Assembly (NCBI GenBank): GCA_964585575.1
Contig: CAZPEM010000025.1
Coordinates: 1 to 28,410, forward strand
Length of the DNA: 28,410 nucleotides
Direction: 5' to 3'
Source of the DNA: UBA4655 sp964585575
GTDB lineage: Bacteria > Planctomycetota > Planctomycetia > Pirellulales > UBA1268
Each line of letters begins with the position of its first letter. Position 1 is the first letter of the stretch. The notes beneath the pieces are model-generated. The model did not search any database and had not been told where the DNA came from. It worked only from the letters and a program-made list of their open reading frames with translations. Position numbers and translations under genes: made by a program. Shown here piece after piece: positions 1-7,030 of this stretch.

Positions 1-120
1 GCGCTTCGGCCTCCGGCCTGCGCTGGTCAGCTACGCCGTCTCGGGCACACGGGCAACCCATCGAGGTCAACTCGTAGTGCTCGGGCACGGGCAGCCCCTC
101 ACGGTCAAACGTCGCGCTTC
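1..120. repeat. Imperfect tandem repeat, no gene seen
   Basis: No convincing coding frame is seen here. Two imperfect copies of a roughly 40 bp unit can be aligned: TCGGGCAC occurs at 41-48 and again at 81-88, each followed by a GGGCA.CCC block and then a GGTCAA block (65-70 and 103-108). The heptamer GCGCTTC opens the window and recurs at 114-120. The stretch is cut by the window edge, so it may be part of a longer intergenic repeat array. Its function is unknown. Confidence 0.4.
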
Positions 121-135
121 ATGATTCACACAGGC

Positions 136-247
136 ACTCTGATGCTGAACGCCCCGGGGGGGCGTGGTCGGGGGGGTGGCGAACGGTGAGGAGCCTCAGG
201 TGTATCCTCACCGAAGCGACGGAGTGTCTGCTCCCCCGGCGGCAATC
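136..247 (-). repeat. Structured interspersed repeat, copy A
   Basis: This copy matches the reverse complement of 1491-1581 closely at both ends and in the middle, with about 20 extra bases in a C-rich internal stretch. It begins 10 bp beyond the stop codon of the C-S lyase gene and points away from it. Its core (190-234) can fold: GGAG (190-193) pairs with CTCC (231-234), and inside lies GGTG-TATCCT-CACC (199-212). The corresponding stem in copy B is GGCG/CGCC, a compensatory change that favours a conserved hairpin. The family identity is unknown; it resembles a REP- or MITE-like intergenic element. Confidence 0.7.
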
Positions 248-256
248 CGGTGTCCT

Positions 257-1426
257 TCAAGAAAACGCTGCGGCGAGGCGGCGGAGGGCTTCCTCGAGCC
301 GGCTCTGCGGGCAGGCGAAGTTGATCCGCACGAACCCGGGGGCACCGAAGTCGCGGCCGTCGGACGTGCCGAGGCCCGCGGCCTCGCAGGCTTGCTGCGG
401 GTCGGCGACGCCGCTCTCGCGGCAGTCGATCCAGGCGAGGTACGTCGAGCGGGCCGGCACGCACGTGAGGCCCGGGATCGCATCGACGGCCGCAGTCACG
501 AGATCGCGGTGGCGGCGGAGCACGGCGACGAGCCGCTTTCGCCACGCTTCGCCGTGGAGCCAGGCGGCCTCGGCCGCCGCGTAGCCGAGCGGGTTGACCA
601 TCGGCACGAGTCCCCCGCCCGCGGGCCGCCACCGCGGTCGCAGCGAGGGGTCGGGAATGACCGCCGCCGCGCAGGCGAGGCCCGCGAGGTTCCAGGTCTT
701 GCTTGGCGCAAGAAGCGTGATCGTGCGGCGGGCCACCGGGTGGTCGAGGCTCGCCAGTGGCACGTGGGGCACGTCGTCGAGCACGAGGTCGCTCCAGATC
801 TCGTCGGAGACGATCTCGATACCGTGACGATCGGCGAACTCCGCAAGGCGGAGAAGATCCTGCCGTGAAAAGACCATGCCCGTCGGGTTCTGCGGGTGAC
901 ACAGCCAGAGGATCTTCGACCGCGGCGTGACGGCTGCGGAGAGAGCGTCCCAGTCGATCTCCCACGCTCGTTCCCGGCGGGCGAGCCCCACGCGGACGAC
1001 CTTCCTTCCTGCCCGGCCAGGCAGCGAGAGGAACGGCGGATAGATCGGGGTGAAGCTGATGATCTCGTCGTCGGGCTGCGAGAGCAGACGCGCCGAGAGG
1101 GCGAGCCCCGTCACGACGCCGGGCGTGCCGACCACGCTGGCCGGGTCGATCGACCATCCGTGCAGCGACTGGAGGTGTGCCGCCAGCGCCGGCGCGAAGC
1201 CGGGAGGATCCTCCGTGTAGCCGAAGATTCCGTGGTCGACCCGGGCGTGGATGGCGTCGAGAACGACCTCCGGCACACGAAAATCCATGTCGGCCACCCA
1301 CACCGGCAGGATCTCGCGGCCATCGGCCGTTCGTCGGCCGGCGTAGCGGTCCCACTTCTCGCTGCCGGTGCCGCAGCGGTCGGGGCAGTCGGCGAAGAGC
1401 GGATCGAGGTCGGGTGGGGCGATCAT
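257..1426 (-). CDS. patB: PatB/MalY-type C-S lyase (PLP aminotransferase fold)
   Basis: This is a fold-type I PLP enzyme of about 389 residues, the usual length for the MalY/PatB cystathionine beta-lyase family. Members cleave C-S bonds in cystathionine or related cysteine conjugates, releasing a thiol, pyruvate and ammonia in the cytosol. Visible motifs are the N-terminal LPVWVADMDF block, the HPQNPTG substrate/PLP loop, SDEIWSDL with the pyridine-binding Asp, and SAPSKTWNLAG-like LAPSKTWNLAGL carrying the Schiff-base lysine near residue 243. The start chosen is the ATG at 1426; the frame stays open further upstream, but the family normally begins a few residues before the WDRY block. A housekeeping transaminase of the same fold is the main alternative, but the VADMDF and SKTWNLAG signatures favour PatB. 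The gene is bracketed by two inverted repeat copies. Confidence 0.86.
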   Translation of the reverse strand: MIAPPDLDPLFADCPDRCGTGSEKWDRYAGRRTADGREILPVWVADMDFRVPEVVLDAIHARVDHGIFGYTEDPPGFAPALAAHLQSLHGWSIDPASVVGTPGVVTGLALSARLLSQPDDEIISFTPIYPPFLSLPGRAGRKVVRVGLARRERAWEIDWDALSAAVTPRSKILWLCHPQNPTGMVFSRQDLLRLAEFADRHGIEIVSDEIWSDLVLDDVPHVPLASLDHPVARRTITLLAPSKTWNLAGLACAAAVIPDPSLRPRWRPAGGGLVPMVNPLGYAAAEAAWLHGEAWRKRLVAVLRRHRDLVTAAVDAIPGLTCVPARSTYLAWIDCRESGVADPQQACEAAGLGTSDGRDFGAPGFVRINFACPQSRLEEALRRLAAAFS

Positions 1427-1490
1427 CCCGCCGATGATAACAAGGCAGAAACACGGAAGCCCGGTACGTAGCCCAGCGGAAGCAGACCGC

Positions 1491-1581
1491 ATTGCCGCCT
1501 GGGGAGCGGACGCATCGTCGCTATGGCGAGGATACGCCTGAGGCTCCCCCGCGTCCGCCGCCCGGCGTTCAGCATCGGAGT
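1491..1581 (+). repeat. Structured interspersed repeat, copy B
   Basis: This is the second copy of the element at 136-247, in opposite orientation. The shared blocks run from ATTGCCGCC through GAGGATAC.CCTGAGGCT to GGCGTTCAGCATC.GAGT. It starts 65 bp upstream of the lyase start codon and ends about 20 bp before the stop codon of the next gene. Its core (1503-1547) has GGAG/CTCC outer arms and an inner GGCG-AGGATA-CGCC hairpin (1525-1538). The first 25 triplets align to copy A without gaps and several differences fall at third positions, so an origin as a short coding remnant cannot be excluded. Confidence 0.7.
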
Positions 1582-1602
1582 ATTGGTTCAGGACGGGCCC
1601 GG

Positions 1603-2775
1603 TCAGTAGCGGTAGAGCGCGGCCACGCCGGTTTCGGTCGGCATCTCGATCGGCCGCAGCGACACGATCTCGCCGTCGCGGAGGAGCACCTCCTCGGCGA
1701 GGATGCCGACGAGATCACCGGCGAGTTCGGTGCCGCTTTCGGTCTCCACGTCTTCCCCCCATGCGATTCTCCCAGTCGCCCGGTCGAACTTCCCCGGCTC
1801 GATCCGGTCCTGCTCGACCAGGAGCGTGGCGACCTGCCCGGCGACGGCGGCCCGCGCGATGTCGGAGAGGTCGCCCGACCCGCGGCCCTCGTCGCGGGCC
1901 TTCGAGAAGAGGGTGACGAGCCTTTCGATCCTGCGGCGCCGGTCGGCGTCGGCGACCGACCGCACGAGCGGCACGAGGCCCGGCCCTTCGAGCATCTTCG
2001 GGTCGGTCACGATCCCCTCGTCGAGCAGCCGAGGATTCGCGGAGAGCTTCCGGAAGAGCGACGCGTGCTCCGAGATGGCGACCAGCAGAAGCGGCAGCTG
2101 CGAGCGGTTCGAGACGCGATCGACGACGATCCGGTCGACCTCTCGGAAGAACCGCTCGGTGTCGGCGTCGATGTCGTCGCTCTTCGAGCCGAAGCCGCCG
2201 TGGACGCTCCCCATCGCCCCGGCCCGCTGCCGGACGCGGTGGGCCTGGAAGGTGTCCTGGTCGATGAAATCCCAGCGGCCGAGCGTGCCCGGCCCGCCCC
2301 CGGCCGCCTCGTCGCCGAGGTCGAACGGGTCGAGCTGGTCGGTCGTGCCTTCGTAGACCCTCGCCTCGCGGCTCGAGAGGGCGAGCACGTCGAACCGCCC
2401 GGTCGAGGCCGCCACCCGCACGAGCGGCATCGTGTGGAACCTGTCGGTCGAAAGGGCGAGCGGCTGGAACGTCTGCTGTACGCGGAACACCTCCGCCTTC
2501 CCGTCGCTCGCGAGCACCGCGAGACCGTCGAGCGTGTGCTGCCAGAACGTGGCGTTGGCGTCGAGACGGTGGAAGGGATCGAGGAGGCGGTCCACCTCGT
2601 CCCGGCGGTGCTTCACAAGCAGACCCGCCTCGAGCGAATCGACGAGCCTGCGAAACTGGTGGATGTCCACGAGGTTCGCCGGCACGTTGCGGTGCGTCGG
2701 CATGTAGAGCGACAGGCAGGGCGGCCGATGCGGCTCGAGCAGCGCACGGACCGACGCGAGCGAAAGCGTGGCCAC
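1603..2775 (-). CDS. baeRF3-type eRF1-like protein (bacterial release-factor fold)
   Basis: This cytosolic protein of 390 residues resembles the bacterial archaeo-eukaryotic release factor (baeRF) group, family 3. These are eRF1/Pelota-like proteins proposed to act on ribosomes in rescue or stress; no exact reaction is established for the family. Recognisable features are the N-terminal LEPHRPPCLSLYMPTHR block (about residues 13-29), a central SDDIDADTERFFREVDR segment, a LLLVAISEH strand typical of eRF1 middle domains, and a C-terminus ending GVAALYRY, where the family usually ends in a similar aromatic-rich tail. The start is a GTG at 2775, preceded by GGAAAGG with a 6-base spacer; the upstream extension of the frame has no family features. 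It diverges from the ABC transporter operon, with 287 bp between them. Family assignment is from memory of its motifs. Confidence 0.72.
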   Translation of the reverse strand: MATLSLASVRALLEPHRPPCLSLYMPTHRNVPANLVDIHQFRRLVDSLEAGLLVKHRRDEVDRLLDPFHRLDANATFWQHTLDGLAVLASDGKAEVFRVQQTFQPLALSTDRFHTMPLVRVAASTGRFDVLALSSREARVYEGTTDQLDPFDLGDEAAGGGPGTLGRWDFIDQDTFQAHRVRQRAGAMGSVHGGFGSKSDDIDADTERFFREVDRIVVDRVSNRSQLPLLLVAISEHASLFRKLSANPRLLDEGIVTDPKMLEGPGLVPLVRSVADADRRRRIERLVTLFSKARDEGRGSGDLSDIARAAVAGQVATLLVEQDRIEPGKFDRATGRIAWGEDVETESGTELAGDLVGILAEEVLLRDGEIVSLRPIEMPTETGVAALYRY

Positions 2776-2984
2776 GGAAAACCTTTCCGGCACCGGACGC
2801 ACGGGGGCGATCCGATGCCAAGTCGTGGCCGCCGCACCGCTCCTTGCGACGGCCGGGGTCCGCCTGGCAGCCGACCCGGGCAACTATTCGCTTGCCATGG
2901 CACCAAAGGCAAATCCGGCGACTCGCTCACGATCCTTCCCTGAGCCGCCGGAGCGGTTTACCAACCGGCGAACCAATGCGGTCT

Positions 2985-3007
2985 CCTTCATGGAATCTTC
3001 ATGAAGG
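2985..3007. promoter_or_regulatory. 8-bp inverted repeat, candidate operator
   Basis: CCTTCATG (2985-2992) and its exact complement CATGAAGG (3000-3007) are separated by 7 bases. The half-sites also contain a direct CTTCATG repeat at an 11-base period, close to one helical turn. The site lies 55 bp upstream of the ABC ATPase start, in the intergenic region between divergent genes. It could be a repressor site; no adjacent regulator gene was recognised. Confidence 0.4.
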
Positions 3008-3062
3008 CTGCATTGCCGCCAGAGGCGTAGGTTCGGGTACATTCGGGCGAGGAGCAGACACG

Positions 3063-3812
3063 TTGGACGCAGCCGCCGACGGCTCGGTCGAGATCGTCGA
3101 CCTCGTGAAGCATTACACCGCCCGTGACGGACGCGTCGTGCGGGCCGTCGACGGCATCTCCTTCTGCGTGCGACCGGGCGAACTCGTGGGCCTGCTCGGA
3201 GCCAACGGCGCCGGGAAGACGACGACGCTGCGGATCATCGCGACGTTGCTGTCGCCCACGTCGGGATCGGTGCGGGTGGCCGGCTGCGACGCCGCCGCCG
3301 ATCCGATCGGCGTGCGGCGAAGGCTCGGCTACCTCTCCGCGACCACGGGCGTGCCCGACCGGCTGACGCCCCGCGAGGTCGTTCGGTCGCACGCGAGGCT
3401 CCACGGGCTCGCCGGCGGCCCGCTCGCGGAGGCGGTCGATGGCGTCGTCGCCAAGCTCGGCCTCTCGGCCTTCGCCGACCGGCCCTGCGGAAGGCTGTCG
3501 AGCGGCCAGCGGCAGCGGGTGTCGCTCGCGCGAACGCTCGTGCACGACCCGCCCGTGCTCGTGCTCGATGAGCCGACGAGCGCGCTCGACGTCGTCGCGG
3601 CGAGGGAGCTCATGGAACTGCTCGAAGCGGTCCGCGACGCCGGACACGCGGTGCTCCTCTCGACGCACCGTCTCCACGAGATCGAGCGGCGGTGTGGCCG
3701 GTTCGTGATCCTCCACGAGGGGCGGATCGTCCGCAGCGGCACCCGCGACGAGCTCCTGCGGGATGGGGCCGAGGACCTCGAGGAGGCGTTCTTCCGGACG
3801 ATCTCGGCATGA
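3063..3812 (+). CDS. NatA-like ABC transporter ATP-binding protein
   Basis: This is the ATPase subunit (249 residues) of an ABC-2 type exporter. It hydrolyses ATP at the cytoplasmic face for the adjacent permease. All nucleotide-binding motifs are intact: Walker A GANGAGKTT (about residues 46-54), signature LSSGQRQ (145-151), Walker B VLVLDEP (165-171), D-loop SALD and H-loop His202. The sequence is closest in style to NatA, the ATPase of Na+ exporters. The start chosen is a TTG at 3063, preceded by GAGGAG at a suitable distance, because the frame upstream has no family features and the ABC domain begins within a few residues. Its stop overlaps the permease start by ATGA, implying translational coupling. 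The transported substrate cannot be told from sequence. Confidence 0.9.
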   Translation: MDAAADGSVEIVDLVKHYTARDGRVVRAVDGISFCVRPGELVGLLGANGAGKTTTLRIIATLLSPTSGSVRVAGCDAAADPIGVRRRLGYLSATTGVPDRLTPREVVRSHARLHGLAGGPLAEAVDGVVAKLGLSAFADRPCGRLSSGQRQRVSLARTLVHDPPVLVLDEPTSALDVVAARELMELLEAVRDAGHAVLLSTHRLHEIERRCGRFVILHEGRIVRSGTRDELLRDGAEDLEEAFFRTISA

Positions 3813-5950
3813 GCGGGCGGTCGGGACGAACTGACGGGGCGGGATGGATCGGGAGGGTTCTCGGGATCGCTTCCCGGGACCTGCTCGAGAGCCTTCGCGA
3901 CCGCAGGACGCTCTTCATCACGCTCTTCCTGCCGATGCTCATGTACCCGATCGTCGCGGTGTCGAGCGCCGTCGGCGTGCGGACGGCGATCCGCGAGCGG
4001 GAGGACGCCCCTTCGCGGACGCGGATGTCGATCGTGGTCTCCGGGGACGAATCGAACGATTTCGTGTCGCGGATCGAGCGGCTGCAGCAATCGGGCGATC
4101 CCGCCACCTGGCCGTCGAAGCTGCGTGTCGAGGCGACGTCGCCCAAGCGGGCGAGGGCCCTGCTCGAGGCCGGGCGGGCCGACCTCTGGCTCGACCTGTC
4201 CGCGGGCCTCGTCCCGACGCTCGACGAGACGGGCATGGCGAAATTCGTCGCCATGCTTCCCTCGAGCCGTCCGACATCGCCGGTGATTCGCGAGCAGTGC
4301 GGCGTCGTGCTCGGCGCCGTCGTGCGGGAGGCGAGGCTGTCGCGGCTCGAAAAGGCCGGCTTTCCGGCCGCGGTGCTCGATCCACCGGAGATCGTGTTCA
4401 TGGACCTCTTCGGCAAGCCGACGTTGCCCGTGCAGCAGCTCGGCAACGCGACGCTCGTGGGAGCCATCCTGATGCTCCTCGCGGTGCTCACGCTCACCGG
4501 TGGCTACTACCCGGCCGTCGATGCGATCGCCGGCGAGAAGGAGCGAGGCACGATCGAGACGCTCCTGATCGCCCCCTGCCGCCCGTGGGAGTTCGCCTAC
4601 GGCAAGTTCGTCTCCGTGTTCGTGGTCACGATGCTCACGCTCTTTTCCAACATCCTGTCGATAGGCATGACGGCCGCCGTCACGCAGCGGCTGCTGCCCG
4701 CCCACCTTTCGCTCGTTCCGCGGCAGTCGGCGGTCGGTGTCGCGATCGCGCTTGCGAGCTTCACGGCCCTCGCGGCGATCGGCACCGCGCTCTGCCTGGC
4801 CGTCACCGCCTGGTCGAGGAGCACGAAGGAGGCCCAGCACAGTCTCACTCCCGTCATCATCGTCGTGAGCCTGCTGTCGGGGCTTGCGATGGGACCCTCC
4901 GCGACCGCGTCGAGCGTGCTGGCCGCCGTGCCGTTCTCGGGGCAGGTCGTCGTGGCCAAGGAGGCGGTGCTCGTCGGCCAGGCGGAGAGCCCCCTGCGGG
5001 CGGCCGCCGCCCTGCTCGGCCCGCTGGTCGTCACGCTCGTCTCGGCGGGACTCGTCGTGGCGATGCTCGTGCGGGCGACGGCGGCGTTTCTCGTCGACGA
5101 GGAGGTTCTCTTTCGCGGGCCGGATGCCGCGGACGGCATCCTCTCGCGGCCGGCGTTCCGCCCGCTGCCGACCGTGCCCCAGGCGATCGCGCCGGCGGCG
5201 GCCGCCGTGGCCGGGCTCTGGTACCTCCAGGCGATCGTCCCCGACGATCTCCTCGTGGCGATCCCCGTGCAGCAGGCGGTCTCGCTCGCGATCCCGCTTC
5301 TCGCGCTCGCCTGGTGGCAGCGGGTCGATCTCCGTCGCACGCTGCGGCTCGCGCTGCCGGCGAAGGGGCGGAGCCTGTGGACGGCGGTCGCGGGGGCGGC
5401 GCTCGTCGGCATCGGCCTGTTCGTGGTCGGCGCCGCGGCGATGCTCGTGCTCGTCGGCGACGGTGGCTCGGTGGAAATGAGGGCGCTTGCAACGCGGCTC
5501 ATCAAGCTCGTGATGGAACGGCCGGTCTGGCTGTCGTGGCTCCTGATCGCGGTCTTGCCGGCCGTCTGCGAAGAGATCGTCTTCCGCGGCTGGGTGCTCT
5601 CGGGGCTTGCCGGAGAGCGGCCCGACGGAATCCGGCGGGTGGCGGCGGTCACGGCCCAAGCGGCGTTTTTCGCGGCGGTGCACCTGCTTCCCGAGCGGAT
5701 GCCGACGACCTTCATGCTCGGGCTCGTCCTCGGGTGGATGGCGATGGCGACCGGAAGCCTGCTGCCGGGGATCGTCTGCCACGCGGCGCACAACAGCGTG
5801 CCGATCGCGGTCGTGCTCGCCGCGGGGGGCACGGCGTCGCCCGACTCCGACGCGGCGTCGTGGCCGCTCTGGGTGCCGGCCGTCGGCGCGGCCGTCGCGA
5901 TCGTCGGGGGCTTCATCGTCGCGCAGGAGGCTCGACGATCCGGCTCGTGA
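3809..5950 (+). CDS. ABC-2 permease fused to CPBP (CAAX-like) intramembrane protease
   Basis: This 713-residue membrane protein has two parts. The N-terminal two thirds is a NatB-like ABC-2 permease: a first membrane segment near residues 34-56, a large extracytoplasmic loop, then the AGEKERGTIETLL block followed by several membrane helices. The C-terminal part is a CPBP/Abi glutamic-type intramembrane protease with its expected residues: EEIVFR (Glu588, Glu589, Arg593), FAAVH (His625) and HAAHN (His658 to Asn662). The protease is therefore predicted to be active. The start is the ATG at 3809, overlapping the ATPase stop. Fusions of this kind are known in Planctomycetes, so the architecture is uncommon rather than new. 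The protease may process the transporter's cargo or an associated membrane protein; that is inference. The 3' end overlaps the convergent epimerase gene by 38 bp. Confidence 0.9.
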   Translation: MSGRSGRTDGAGWIGRVLGIASRDLLESLRDRRTLFITLFLPMLMYPIVAVSSAVGVRTAIREREDAPSRTRMSIVVSGDESNDFVSRIERLQQSGDPATWPSKLRVEATSPKRARALLEAGRADLWLDLSAGLVPTLDETGMAKFVAMLPSSRPTSPVIREQCGVVLGAVVREARLSRLEKAGFPAAVLDPPEIVFMDLFGKPTLPVQQLGNATLVGAILMLLAVLTLTGGYYPAVDAIAGEKERGTIETLLIAPCRPWEFAYGKFVSVFVVTMLTLFSNILSIGMTAAVTQRLLPAHLSLVPRQSAVGVAIALASFTALAAIGTALCLAVTAWSRSTKEAQHSLTPVIIVVSLLSGLAMGPSATASSVLAAVPFSGQVVVAKEAVLVGQAESPLRAAAALLGPLVVTLVSAGLVVAMLVRATAAFLVDEEVLFRGPDAADGILSRPAFRPLPTVPQAIAPAAAAVAGLWYLQAIVPDDLLVAIPVQQAVSLAIPLLALAWWQRVDLRRTLRLALPAKGRSLWTAVAGAALVGIGLFVVGAAAMLVLVGDGGSVEMRALATRLIKLVMERPVWLSWLLIAVLPAVCEEIVFRGWVLSGLAGERPDGIRRVAAVTAQAAFFAAVHLLPERMPTTFMLGLVLGWMAMATGSLLPGIVCHAAHNSVPIAVVLAAGGTASPDSDAASWPLWVPAVGAAVAIVGGFIVAQEARRSGS

Positions 5951-6923
5951 GTCGGCCGTGGTCCTTCATCCACCGCACGCTCGCGGCGATCGCCTGCGCG
6001 GCGGGCTTGAAGCTCAAGCCCAGCTCGCGTTTGGCCTTCGACGCGTCGAACCAGTGGTAGAGAACGGCCGCCCTCGCCGTCTCGCTTTCAAGCGGCGCCG
6101 GAAGGCCGACCGCCCCGAGCAGGTCTCCCGCCCGGCCGATCGCGATCGTCACGCCCTTCGGCAGCCGGATCGACGGCGGCCTCGCACCGGCCTCGCGGGC
6201 GATCATCGCGAAGAGGTCGCCGAAGAGCAGGTTCTCCCCGTTGCAGACGTACCGTTCTCCCGGCCGTCCACGCCGCCAAACCGCCATGAAGGCGTCGATC
6301 ACGTCCTCGACCGCGACGACGCCCACGCCCCCCGGCGGGAAGAATCGCAGCCTCCCTTCCGCGACGCGGCACTGCGTGCGGCGTGTTCCCTTCTTCACGT
6401 CGCCGGGGCCGTAGATCGTGGTCGGGTTGACCATCACGGCGTCGATCGATCGAGCGCGCACGGCCTCCCGCACGAGTTCCTCCGCGCGGTGCTTCGTCTC
6501 GAAGTAGCCGAGGTCGAGCGGGTGGATCGCGAAGGGGGAGTCCTCGGTGAGGGGCGTGCCGTCCGTGCTCGCGCCGATCGCCGCGACCGAGCTTGCATAG
6601 ACGAGCTTGCGGACGCCACGGTCGCGGCAGGCGGCGAGAACGTTGGCCGTGCCGCCGACGTTCACCTCCTCCATCGCCCGCCGCTCCCGGCGGGCGTAGC
6701 CGATGACGCCCGCGAGATGAAACACGGTGTCGATATCCTGGCAGGCCGCCCGGAGGCTCTCGACGTCGGTGACGTCGCCGGGCACGCTCTCGATCGGCAG
6801 TTCAGCGAGTTCGTCGACCGCCCTCGAACGGCGGATGATCCGGATGTCGTGCCCCTCGGCGAGCAGCCGCCGCACGAGCCAGCCGCCGAGGAAGCCCGTG
6901 GCACCGGTGACGAGAACCTTCAT
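5913..6923 (-). CDS. NAD-dependent epimerase/dehydratase, extended SDR (HpnA-like)
   Basis: This is a cytosolic extended short-chain dehydrogenase of 336 residues. The N-terminal GATGFLG nucleotide-binding motif (residues 7-13), VFHLAG, the YASSVAAIG strand with the catalytic Ser, and Tyr140-xxx-Lys144 are all present. The late IYGPGD motif and an atypical substrate domain place it near dihydroflavonol-reductase-like and hopanoid-associated (HpnA) epimerases, but no hopanoid genes are in the window, so the substrate is open. The ATG at 6923 is chosen because the Rossmann strand begins immediately after it. It converges on the ABC permease/protease gene and overlaps its end by 38 bp. It may be read with the upstream porin gene, 107 bp away, but nothing supports this directly. 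Confidence 0.87.
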   Translation of the reverse strand: MKVLVTGATGFLGGWLVRRLLAEGHDIRIIRRSRAVDELAELPIESVPGDVTDVESLRAACQDIDTVFHLAGVIGYARRERRAMEEVNVGGTANVLAACRDRGVRKLVYASSVAAIGASTDGTPLTEDSPFAIHPLDLGYFETKHRAEELVREAVRARSIDAVMVNPTTIYGPGDVKKGTRRTQCRVAEGRLRFFPPGGVGVVAVEDVIDAFMAVWRRGRPGERYVCNGENLLFGDLFAMIAREAGARPPSIRLPKGVTIAIGRAGDLLGAVGLPAPLESETARAAVLYHWFDASKAKRELGLSFKPAAQAIAASVRWMKDHGRLTSRIVEPPARR

Positions 6924-7030
6924 GCGGCGAGTTGCAGGCGGGGTTGGAGGATGGACGTCGTCGTCCGAAACGCACACGGGAGTCTACACGCCGCGTTGGA
7001 TGCGGGCGGCGACCGTCGCCCGGCGGCTTT

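Noticed and set aside
1492..2943. A long plus-strand open frame across the baeRF3-type gene
   Set aside because: It is antisense to a gene with clear family motifs and its composition is repetitive and charged. Only its first 30 codons, in the repeat, are of interest.
2990..3030. A third copy of the interspersed repeat, suggested by GCATTGCCGCC near 3010
   Set aside because: Only about 11 bases match; the downstream blocks of the repeat are absent, so this looks like chance.
3329..5791. An open minus-strand frame of about 820 codons through the ABC operon
   Set aside because: It is antisense to the ATPase and permease/protease genes, is extremely rich in Arg, His and Asp, and shows no domain. 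It is a shadow caused by high GC at third codon positions.
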